Origin: Dimorphilus gyrociliatus
Taxonomy: Eukaryota > Annelida > Polychaeta > Dinophilidae
DNA length: 64,000 bases
Assembly: GCA_904063045.1 (NCBI GenBank)
Contig: CAJFCJ010000003.1
Location: 2,838,504 to 2,902,503 of the forward strand
Direction: 5' to 3'
The first letter of the stretch is position 1. Each line of letters opens with the position of its first letter. Positions 49,001 through 58,847 of this stretch are shown in pieces. The notes below the pieces were generated by a model. That model saw only the letters and a list, made by a program, of their open reading frames with translations. It did not search any database and was not told where the DNA came from. The translations under genes and the position numbers were made by a program.

Positions 49001-50321
49001 TTTTGGAACTTTAAAAAAGATAATTGGTCCTCAGATGGTTGTCAATTTGAAAAAGAGCAAAATGGACGTGTATTTTGTACTTGTAATCATTTTACAAATT
49101 TTGCTCTATTATTTGATCCTGATAGAGAGGACGATACTCCAGAATTTATTTCCTTTATATCAATGATTGGTCTTGGAATATCAATTGCTGGATACCTTGG
49201 AGTAATTATATCATTTGGTTTTGTCAAGTAAGTCAATTACTGTTTATACGTTTTAATTTTCTTACAATTAAATATTTTTTATAGAGAATGGAAACCGAGG
49301 GTGTCATTAATCTCTTCCTGTAACATATCAATTGCCTTTATAGCCGTTAATATAATGTTTATGGTTGGCATTAAAAGAACAGATAATCAAATATTATGTA
49401 CAGCAACCTCAGCCATATTGTTTTATGCATTTTTGGTTGCATTCTTATCAATGTTCTTTAATTCTTTTTTGCAATATTGTGTTATTCGAAATTTACTTCA
49501 TCCATTTAATAGAAACTTTATTGGGACATCGGAGAAAAAGACAGTCATTTTAGTAACTCTCTGTAGCTGGAGTGAGTAAATTACATTTTTAAAAAACATT
49601 CCATCCGTATGTTTACTTATACATTGTATGAAATTTATATCTAGCTGTTCCTATAATTCCTACTGTAGCCATGTCAATAACAAATAGAAGCCTACTTTTA
49701 GGTGATGATGATCTGTGAGTCGTTTAATTTTTTACCAATTATTTGACTTATTTTATAGTTTCATTTTTTTTAAATAGTTGCTGGATACAAAATTCGGTGT
49801 TTTTTTATGGTTTTGTTCCCGTTCTTGGAATTATCTTGATTATTAATCTTTTTCTTCTGTTTGTTTATGTACCAAGTTTTATCAAACTTAAGTATGAAAC
49901 AAGGAAAACAAAAGCTACTACAAAAAACCAAAAGAAAATTACAACAACGATAATTGCATTATATTCTAGCGCATTAACCCTACTATCAGGAATAACTTGG
50001 AGTATTGGGCTGTTGGCTATAGGAAATTCTAAGATATATATACATGTTATCTTTTGCCTCCTAAATGCTTTTTACGGTGTACTTCTCTTTTTATTTTCTT
50101 TTGTTCAGCCAGCTGTTCGTAAGGCATGGAAGGATGCTATGTTAGTCCTCACAGATAATCTGCGCACAAATTCTCAAGTGAACTTGACAGGACAAACAAC
50201 TGATGGTGTTAAGAATTCTGAAGAGAATAATATGCCAGATTTTGCAAAAAGATATAAAGGTCAAAAAAGGAATAACTTCAATGTCCCAAATGGGGGTTAT
50301 GGATACCATAGTCCATATTAA
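43003..50321 (+). CDS. Adhesion GPCR E with duplicated ectodomain and four HRM repeats
   Basis: Fifth tandem receptor, about 1.9 kb of codons longer than its paralogues. Exons are approximately 43003-43112, 43171-44431, 44552-44733, 44822-45541, 45592-46739, 46797-46996, 47067-49228, 49285-49572, 49645-49716 and 49779-50321. From 43003: signal peptide, EGF, two CTLDs, EGFs, half CTLD (CTERKTYLCEK), Ig (GRYRCMV), a SEA-like part and one HRM. At 45490 a new EGF starts and the whole series repeats to a second Ig (GNYTCII). The second SEA-like part holds RIRR-S, a furin-type site, at 47387-47401. Four HRM units then run at 47533-48271, followed by GAIN and GPS (CTCNHFTNFALLFD, cleavable at 49093/49094). 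The 7TM has lost motifs shared by A-D: WMLxEG reads SMFFNS, TWIFG reads TWSIG, and FQGFF reads FYGVL. Confidence 0.87.
43054..45480 (+). repeat. Receptor E ectodomain, copy 1
   Basis: EGF-CTLD-CTLD-EGF-EGF-halfCTLD-Ig-SEA-like-HRM, with introns at the same domain borders as in paralogues A-D. It ends with an HRM (GKPRASRSC ... WNC) and has no GAIN or 7TM of its own. Confidence 0.75.
45490..47532 (+). repeat. Receptor E ectodomain, copy 2
   Basis: It starts with EGF CRPGNLC, split by a 50-nt intron (45542-45591) at the same point as EGF 1 in all paralogues. CTLDs, EGFs, a shortened half CTLD (LLYPFVCEKDP), Ig and a SEA-like part follow. Confidence 0.75.
47533..48271 (+). repeat. Tandem array of four hormone-receptor-motif (HRM) domains
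   Basis: Units start near 47533, 47721, 47911 and 48100. Each is about 60 codons with the plan (F)P.T...(N)...S.EKC..G...G...C....W.....DC. Linkers repeat YC...S...NP. Receptors A-D have one unit in this place. Confidence 0.8.
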
Positions 50322-51020
50322 AAAAGAAAATTATCAGACTAATAGATTGTTATTTCTGTTTTGTTTCTTTTTTTGGTTTTTTTGAAAGACTTTTGTCTTT
50401 CATGTAAATAACCTTTTTGTAACCTCAACAGACGTTTATAATTACATTTTATTGCATAATTCATTTTGAGAAATATTACAAATTGAAAAAGAAAAGCTGT
50501 CTATGAAAAATCAATAAAAATATAGTAAAATAAGTCTTAAAAAATTAATGTTAGGCTTTTAGACACCTAGTATAATGTCACATATTTCAACGGCTAATGT
50601 TATGCAAATAAGCACCATTTATGCGGAAACTTTTTGTTATAGCATAAGTATGAAGGAAGGAAATGTGACACCTATATTATGGCTCTGCCTTCGAATAATA
50701 ATTACGTAATCTATTTGTAGGAGATGTTTTACAACTTTTTAATCGTATAGCTCTAATAAAGAGAGTATTTGCGTAGGTTAAAAAGAAGACAAAGTACCAA
50801 AGTTCTATTAAAAAATTTCAATTAGTAGATAGTAATTGATTTAGATTGGGCCTAATGTTATAGTTTTTTGTATAATAAAGCATCCAATTTCGTAAAAACG
50901 GCCAAAGAAAGATAGATATTAAGTAAGTTAGGCAGAAGTGAAAAGACAAAGATAAGAGTTGTTAAACACAATATACATTATATTTTTCCCTTTTTTAATT
51001 CATGATAAGTAGATTGCACA
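50322..51020. other. Intergenic, receptor E to single-exon gene
   Basis: E 3' flank with AATAAA near 50513, then AT-rich sequence up to the ATG at 51021. Nothing else is recognised. Confidence 0.6.
50513..50518 (+). promoter_or_regulatory. Poly(A) signal, receptor E
   Basis: AATAAA lies about 190 bases after the E stop codon, in AT-rich 3' flank. Confidence 0.45.
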
Positions 51021-51509
51021 ATGGAAAAGTTTTCAAAAATTCAACTGACGGCCATGACAGCATTAATTATGTACGATAAAGATCCTATGAGAATATTTAT
51101 TAGACCATTAGAGCTTTGGAAAGAGTATCGTAATCTCGCAATCTTTCGAATGCCCACTTACAGACCATATAGACTCATTCCGAATTTTAAAAGTTACTGG
51201 CTAAAATGGACAGAGGAACAATTTTTCTGGGAAGAAATAGACGAAAGTATGATGAAGCATATCATCTGCCAATCAGTTTTAAAGAGTGGATCAAGAAATT
51301 TACTTGTTGATGGAAAATGCGGTAAGAGGGAGGATGAAGCGTCAAAAAAGTTACAAGATTTATTTGTTGAAGGAGAGATTGTTGAGTATTATGATAATTG
51401 GAAAGATTTTCCATCCTATTACGATCAGTTTAAAAAGGATTTGCAAGAATTACTGAATATTGACTTTATCTTATGCCAATATACAAAGTATATATCTATT
51501 CATGAATAA
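51021..51509 (+). CDS. Unrecognised single-exon protein, 162 aa
   Basis: I do not recognise this protein. It starts at ATG 51021 and stops at 51507-51509 without an intron, although every neighbour is intron-rich. It has no signal peptide or membrane segment. It is charged and rich in aromatic residues (FWEEIDESMMKH; YYDNWKDFPSYYDQF), which suggests a soluble, mostly helical intracellular protein. Composition is even, with no low complexity, so I favour a real gene. Whether it is a retrocopy or an orphan cannot be said from sequence alone. Confidence 0.55.
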   Translation: MEKFSKIQLTAMTALIMYDKDPMRIFIRPLELWKEYRNLAIFRMPTYRPYRLIPNFKSYWLKWTEEQFFWEEIDESMMKHIICQSVLKSGSRNLLVDGKCGKREDEASKKLQDLFVEGEIVEYYDNWKDFPSYYDQFKKDLQELLNIDFILCQYTKYISIHE

Positions 51510-51781
51510 ACTATAACATTTTGTTTTCATTTCATTGTTATAAACAAGATTAAAAGTGTATATAGAAGACGTAGAAGTCTATATTATACAGTAATGTCTA
51601 TCGATACAAAAAGCCTATAATGTAAGACAATAACCTAAACCCATAGTTTACAATAGCTATTTATCAAAGTGAAAAGCATTAAATATGTGGTATCAAATTA
51701 GAGAAAATCCTATCCAAGTATATAAACATAAAAACCTTACTAGGTTAGTTACAGTAGGTCGTTGAAGACAGCCTAAATAGT

Positions 51782-52228
51782 ATGATGTATAAGATATTCA
51801 TTACAGTTTATTTGGTATTCTGCACATTGTGTTCTTGCGAAGAAATTAATCTTACGGTAATATATACAATGTATACAGTATATATACTGTATACTAATAT
51901 ATATATCAAAACAATCGATAAAAATAGCTTAAATGTAAACTTATATTCTCTTCCGTTATCTCTATTCTTATTTTTTTTTATTAAAACAAACTAGCTTGAT
52001 AAAAAGCCTGAAGAAGCTAAAGAATATTCCCTTTGTCAAATACTCTACGACAAGTCAACATGCTTAATTCTACAATCAAAGATTTCTTTTACAACCTGTC
52101 AGGAAAATTCAAGAAATTTAAACTGTTCAACAGCAAAAAGACTGGCTAAAAGATTTTTTGGACCTCAAGTGTATCAGGTAAATTTTTGCAGATGGTTCCC
52201 AAATCATGAAGATTGTCAGCGTCGTTGA
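51782..52228 (+). CDS. Small secreted six-cysteine protein, about 102 aa
   Basis: Two exons, 51782-51856 and 51995-52228, joined in phase 0. Exon 1 is a clear signal peptide (MMYKIFITVYLVFCTLCS) plus EEINLT. Exon 2 encodes 77 residues with six Cys (SLC, STC, TTC, LNC, NFC, EDC) and a dibasic AKR-F site, then TGA. A good donor (CAG|gtaaat) lies 16 codons before the stop; if used, two Cys would be lost and no continuing exon is visible. The fragment FTTCQENSRNLNC resembles the SRCR signature (C...SL..C) seen in receptors F and G downstream, so it may be a free-standing relic of their N-terminal module or a secreted ligand-like peptide. The function is unknown. Confidence 0.55.
51871..51894. repeat. 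24-base perfect palindrome in an intron
   Basis: GTATACAGTATA followed by its exact reverse complement lies in the single intron of the small secreted protein gene. It contains the TATACAGTA motif once on each strand. Confidence 0.85.
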
Positions 52229-52579
52229 AATATATAAACTCTATAAAGATACATATCTTTCGCTTTCTCTTTTCTTTCTTTCATTCTTTGTGCTTGAAAC
52301 AATGTATATAATTATCATTTTTGTCTCATAAATATAGAAATAAAATCTATTAATGATAGAAAAGTTGGAATTTTCTATCAGGTTTCATTTTATAAACAAA
52401 AACATTATATTAGTCTTTAAATTTCTTCAATGTATAATTAATAAAAACATTAGTAAATGTATTTTAACAAGTTGTTAATTAATAAATTAATATGATCTGT
52501 TAAAAAACAAGCTATAAGAGTAAAAATGTCAAAAACATTATCATAGGAGAAAAGGAGTACAAAAGCAATAGTCTTTACA
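52229..52579. other. Intergenic, AT-rich
   Basis: About 350 bases with no gene, repeat or motif recognised; it is presumably the promoter region of receptor F. Confidence 0.6.
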
Positions 52580-55500
52580 ATGATAAACTTTAAAAGTTTG
52601 TCAAATAATTTACTCACTTTAATACTACTCTGCTGTTTATTATTTAATAAAACAAAAACTGCCAATAGGCAAAATATAAGGCCGTGCTCTTCTATTGATA
52701 AAATAATTCAAGTAGGAGTCGACCCTATGGAATTTTTTCGTATTTATGAGAAAGATAGAGTAAGCGATTTTGGACCTATATCATTAAACATCAATAGTAA
52801 AGTCATATTCTTTGATTATCCAATGGAAGAAAAAGAGCATATTGGTTCAAATATACCATTGCTGATAAAAACTTTCTGTACAAGAAAAGGTTATGATAAT
52901 TTATATCAACAAATGATCTCTTGTCCATATTTTTCCTGTAAGAATTTCAATCAATAATTATAAATATTAGTTGAGTAATGTTAATTACATACTTTTTACA
53001 GTAACAATATCTTCAAAATTGTCATGTACAGGAGAAGGAAAGGATTTCAAATGTACCGTGTAGTTATTTTATTATTATCCTTATTGATTTAGTTACTTAA
53101 ATATCTTCTTAAATATTAATTAGGAGACCAAATATTTGCAGTAGAACTCGAGTTATGAGGAATATAATATGTGTAAGATGTCTTAAGAAATCCTCACCTA
53201 GTTTGTTTTTATAAAAAAGTATTTAATCGCAAGCTGTTAAAACTAATGTCTTATTTTATTTATAGCCTTTTTTAGATTTGATACGACAGAGGCAGTAGCA
53301 GTTCGTTATTTAAATGATTTTTACTGGTTATGTACTGAAAAGAGACAAAGCCAAGTATGTCCAAAAGTTTTAAAAACTCAACAAAACAGAAGCGTTTCCA
53401 TTAACAAATACATGGTATTTTCTGAAGGCAATGGAATATATATTACAACTAAAAGTTGCTCTATTTACCAATGCCATAGTTCAGCTTATGAAGGTATTTA
53501 TTTAATTAATAATTTTAGAGTAATTATTCATATTCGTTATTATGTAGATATATCTCTTGAAAACAACTTGAAAGATTTAATAGCAGATATGTATACAGTA
53601 ACAGATCGTAGAAGGATTTTTAGAGTTGTACCATATTTACAAACTTTTCAATATGGTCCAATACCAATCTATTTTTCATCCAAGTTGAAAAGGAAGAATG
53701 TAGCTAATTTTCTATGTGAACTTTTAAATGAATTTTCTCAAACTTATTATTTACTTACTTCAACATGCATTAAAGCTAAGCAACTAGTAAACAATCTCTA
53801 TGATCTAGAATCAAAACGAATGTATTTCGATTGTACTCAAACTGATACAAGTTTAAGAAATTGTAAACTAAAAGAACAATCAGCCAAACAACAATTTCTT
53901 ACTCTTTGTAGTATCCAATGTGAAACTTCTCCATTAGGTAAAAACTATAACTATACTATAAGGTTATAAACAATTAACTATTAGACAGTGCAAGTGGAAA
54001 TTTTCGGATTTTAGCTGATGGTGAAACAACTGCTAAGAGTAATACTATGAATGTGTCGAATTACATTAGAGGCCATTTACAATTTAAGATTAAATCTGTT
54101 TGGACGAACGTTCTAGCAGATTTATTGAATGAACGAACTGTTCTGGTAATATTATGATTGTTTTTAGAATATTACAAAACAAAGCATTTAACTACTTATT
54201 CAAATTTTATTTTTAAGTTAATTTGTAGTTATTTTGGATATTATAGCGGTATGTCAGTTTATGAGTCCTCTATGGTGACTAGGAAGTATTCCCTAAAAAT
54301 GAATTGTATGAACAATCCTCATACCATTGAACGTTGTATTTTTACACCATTTCATAAAGAATTCAAGTTGGAGGTTTTATTAGATGTGAGATGTTCAAAA
54401 TATAAAGATTATGGTTGTTTAGTTAGAGAAAATTAAAAAAAAAAAAACTCAAAATTCATTCAAAATTTTAAAGGTTTCCAATGTCCTGAAAAGAGTATTT
54501 ACTTTGAAGAGAGTTGTTACATCGTTAAGAATTTTAACTCACCTCAATCATATTATGATTTTAAGGCATATTGTGAATCCCAAAATATGTCAATTAGTAG
54601 TATAACTACATCTCATGAACAATTAATCTTGCATAATATATTCTTCCAAAGGCCGCTTCTTTGGAAAAGGTCGTCGCTTTCGGGTAGTATAAATATACTT
54701 TGTTAAACTGAAATACCTTGAATTCCTGTTAATCTTTTTTTTTCTAGTTCCTATCATGGCAGTAGGCTAGTCACTTATTTATCGTGAATTTATGAATATT
54801 ATATTTTTAAGAAATGTTTATTTAAAAAAAAATAGGCCATGATACAAGGATTGACTCTTCATTAAGAAAAGTTAAAGTTTCATCCGATGGCGTCCCACTC
54901 GAAATATTTGAATTTTATAATGCACCGCCACATAAAAAGTACCTATTTCCTCTTTAATAATATAAATAGTATAAAGACATATATAACGAAAATTATAAAT
55001 TTCTTGCAGAGACCGGAAATTAAATTCTTGTACTGATAGATTTAAAGAGAATATGCAAAATACCATTAAATGTCATCTTGATTCTGACTGTCTTGCTTGG
55101 TCAATTGGTTATTGTGAAAGTCATTCTTGTAAATTTAAATTTCTCTTTTCAGTTATCTGCGAAAAAAAAATAGGTAAGTCAATAGTTATTAACAACTTGG
55201 TCAAAATTATATACATATATAGAGAAAAAATGGATTGAAGAGAACTATCTGGGAAGAAGTCTTAGTTTACAGAATGTTACATCGTGTGGTGAGAATAATT
55301 TTCAATGTTCACCAGAAAGATTTTGTATAAGTGCATATTACGTTTGCGATGGAAATTTTGATTGTCCAAGTGGAAATGATGAACTAGAATGCAAATCAGA
55401 AGGAAGTTTTACTTGTGAAAATGGTGAGAAAATAGCATTAAGATTCGTTTGCAATGCAATTCAGGATTGTTCGGATAAAAGTGATGAAAAAAATTGCTGT

Positions 55501-58248
55501 AAGTTGAAAATATCTATCGAATAAGGAAAACAAAACATTATACACAAATATTTTCTATAAGATTTTAAATGTAACAACGAAGCAAGGTTCTATTTAATTT
55601 TTCTTCGAAAGTAAATTATATATATTCTGAATTCCTTATATAAGCAGTTTTCAATGTTCAAATGGACAATGCATAAACAAACAATATAGGTGTAATAATG
55701 AAAGAAATTGTTTCGACAGTAGTGATGAAAATTGCACTGAAGGTTTATTATTACTATAAATAATTAATATTTCAAATATATAAGATATATAAAAGCATCC
55801 TTTCTTTTTATTTCTCTCTCAGAATGTGGTATATATCAATTTAAATGTAAAAGAAAATGTATACATATATCAAAAACATGCGATGGAAATAATGATTGTT
55901 TGGAAGCAAATGATAATGAAGAATCCTTTGATTATTGTTCGAGAAATTTTCATGATATAATGGCTGAAAAGAAAATTTTTAAAGTTAATGTTACAAGAAA
56001 AGATTACAGATATAAAGGAAGAGGAGATTGCTTGGAGAAAACATATTTAAATAATAGAAATATAATGAGAGCTTATTTAAACCTTACGGAAACAACAAGG
56101 TGTAGACTTGTTTACGATTCTATGAGAAATTTAGTTTCTAAAACACAATTTCCATTCCATGATTCGGTGAGATGTAAAGACACAATTTGTGGTATTGGAG
56201 AATATAAATGCCAAGAATACGGCTATTGTATTACAGTAAACAATATCTGTGATAATATCAACCATTGTCCACTTGGTGATGATGAAATGAATTGTGGTAA
56301 AATCCAATTGATGGATGAATGAATAAATGAATAAACTAATAAATGAATATTGACAGATACATTTTCTCCAAGTGGTTATTTCAAATGTACAAGCCAAACC
56401 TTATTCCTATACTTAAAACAATTTTGTAATGGGATAGTTGATTGTTTATTTGGTGATGACGAAGTATTTTGTAACTATAGACACAAATGTAATACAGACT
56501 GCTTATGTTCATCGCCATATGAAATGAGTTGCAATTCTTTGAGTGTTGAACATTTGAAACTTAACAAATTCGTGAAAGTTTTAAGTATACAGAAAGGGAA
56601 AGCCTCTAACTATGATATATCCTATTCAGAAGATTTAGCATATTTGAATATTAGCGAAGGTTTATTAACCAATTTCCCCAGACTTAATTTTCCAAATATA
56701 TTATTAATTGATTTAAGATTTAATAAAATTACTAACCTAACTAACTCTTTTAGCTATCATTATGAGAAATTATCTCATATATATCTGCAGAATAATGGTT
56801 TAATTAATGTTGGAAAAGGATTTTTTGAAAAATTCAAAAATCTTCATGTTCTTGATATTTCTCATTGTAAATTAAAGTATATTGAAAAAGATGCATTCAT
56901 TGGATTAATAGAATTACGAGTATTAATAATAAGTAATAGTAAAATTAACAATTATCATATTAGTTCATTTAAGCCATTAAAGAAATTGAAATTTCTTTAT
57001 TTAAATCAAACTTTTATACATTTAAAATCTCAAATAAATTTTTTACGTAGTTTAAAAGAGTTGAAATTTTTGTATTCATCAAACTTTAGATTATGTTGTA
57101 ATGCTAGAAGTATTATAACTAGCCTTACTGAATGTACACCAAAAAAGGCATTATTTAAATCTTGTCTTGATCTAATTGGTTCAACTTTCTTAAAAAGACT
57201 AATATGGATAATGATTGTATTTTGTATTATTGGAAATTCTTTTACTTTTATATTACGTATAATAATGTATAAAAAGCCTATACATATGCTTCATGCTGGA
57301 TTAAATATAGCTGATATTTCAATTGGTGTATATTTATTAATAATTGCAGTTGTTGATCGGTACTATGATCAAAATTACATTGAGAATGATGAAAAGTGGA
57401 GAAATAGCATACTATGTAAATTCGCCGGTATTTTTGTTACAACAACAGTTCTTGGGTCTAATTTTCATCTTTTATTTATTGCTGTTGATAAATATATCAT
57501 TATCAGTTATCCATTTAAAAGTCAATATTTAACAAACTTCAAAGCTATTTCAATTTTATTGATTATATTAGTAATATCACTAACGTTGGCAATAATACCA
57601 TTTTCCTTGAACCAAGTGAATATTAATTAGTACTATAAACATAAACCAATTAAACAATATTTACAGAATTACTTTTCAAGATCTTCAGTTTGTTTCTCTC
57701 TTCATTTAACTAATGAAAAAAGTGAAGGATGGGAATATTCATTTGCCACTTTCAGCTTATTTACATTACTACTTTGCGGCTTGATAATTTTAATTTATAT
57801 GAATATTACTAAAAATATACTTAAATCCAAAACTATCATTAAAGAATCAGAATATAAGAAAAGACTTCAAAAAATCTTATCCCATAGTCTATTAATTGTT
57901 ATTACAAACGTTTTATGCTGGACTCCTATATCTATTCTAGGTAGACATTGACAAGAGCAAAGGATACATATACTAATATATTATATGTAGAGTGCACATA
58001 AAGTTTTTATGTATTCCAAAGGTATATTGGTTACTTTAGGAGTTTCAGTGGCTGATGATACTATATACGCTTGGATAATAATTGTTTTTGTTCCTATAAA
58101 TTCGTGTATAAATCCATTCATCTATTCTATTGGTGAAGTTAGAAGCATTTTTAAAAAGAAAAGGAAGAATAAAAAAGCTCAAAAGTATATAATTAAACAA
58201 TCGACAACTTATTATAATATACTTAATTATACATATATAAAATATTGA
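52580..58248 (+). CDS. Class A GPCR F: SRCR-CTLD-LDLa-LRR receptor of relaxin-receptor/GRL101 type
   Basis: A surface receptor. The start at 52580 gives a signal peptide (LLTLILLCCLLF). Short exons encode three SRCR-like modules, clearest at 53700-53935 (FLCELL, then FDCTQTDTSLRNC, then LCSIQC) and 54218-54420 (LICSYFGYYSG, MNCMNNPHTIERC, LLDVRC). A CTLD follows (ESCYIVKNF; FLFSVICEKK near 55150). Four LDLa repeats run 55280-55890 (CDGNFDCPSGNDE), then an unknown Cys-containing insert of about 100 residues, then two more LDLa repeats to about 56480. Leucine-rich repeats span 56590-57100. The 7TM keeps GNS in TM1, NIADISIGVY in TM2, the Cys of TM3 (LCKFAG), DKY in place of DRY, CWTP in TM6 and NPFIY in TM7. 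TM2-TM3 align closely with relaxin receptors RXFP1/2. The last exon starts at about 58021 and ends with a short basic tail. Signalling through G proteins is inferred from the family. Confidence 0.88.
56020..56190 (+). other. Conserved insert between LDLa 4 and 5 of receptor F
   Basis: The segment from RGDCLEKTYLNN to FHDSVRCKD has three Cys and lies between LDLa repeats. Receptor G has the same segment (DLDRCENDLKDH to LLNCTN, 62320-62490). Shared positions include a TT-x-C-R-V/L-x-Y-DS core. I do not recognise the domain. Confidence 0.6.
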
Positions 58249-58847
58249 TAGGGAGGGAGAGATTTTCAATTTTAGGATAAAAGATATGAAAGAATTATGT
58301 AATCAATAATTTTTAAATTAATTCTTAGCCTCAAAGCTTAAAGAATTTGCAATAGTTTCAGGATTTTTTAATTATAAAAGACAATTTTGTATATGCAAAG
58401 ATTGTAAACTACAAGAATATATTAAACAATTTAAACTGTTTAAGAACTATAAAAGACCCTATAAATTATTATTGCTATGTAAATTATTAAATAATATATT
58501 AATTTTCATGGAAAAATATAAATTATGTTTGGATGGAAACTTCAATGAAAATACAATGATTATTGACGTCTGTAAATATAACGTTTACTTTATTCTTTAT
58601 TCTGCTCTTTTTTGTACAGTTGAAAAGATCCAGAATATTAATTTTCCCCTATAATCTATGCCTTACAACGGATAATAAAGAAAAAAGAGATATATGTACA
58701 TTTGGATCTATCATGAAGAAATTTCTGTTAAGATACACTGTTTATTCAAATACTTTAATAAAATCTAATGAACATTAAAAATTGTCTCTAATATTTTCAT
58801 ATAATTAAAGTCATATAAGATTTCATGCATTACTTGATTGCGTATAA
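58249..58847. other. Intergenic, receptors F to G
   Basis: About 0.6 kb of AT-rich DNA. Two overlapping short + frames (58472-58778) have no recognisable product. No gene is seen. Confidence 0.6.

Noticed and set aside
43003-50321. Receptor E as two separate genes
   Set aside because: No stop, start or promoter-like gap exists near 45490-45600. The EGF is joined by a normal short intron in phase, so one gene is the simpler reading.
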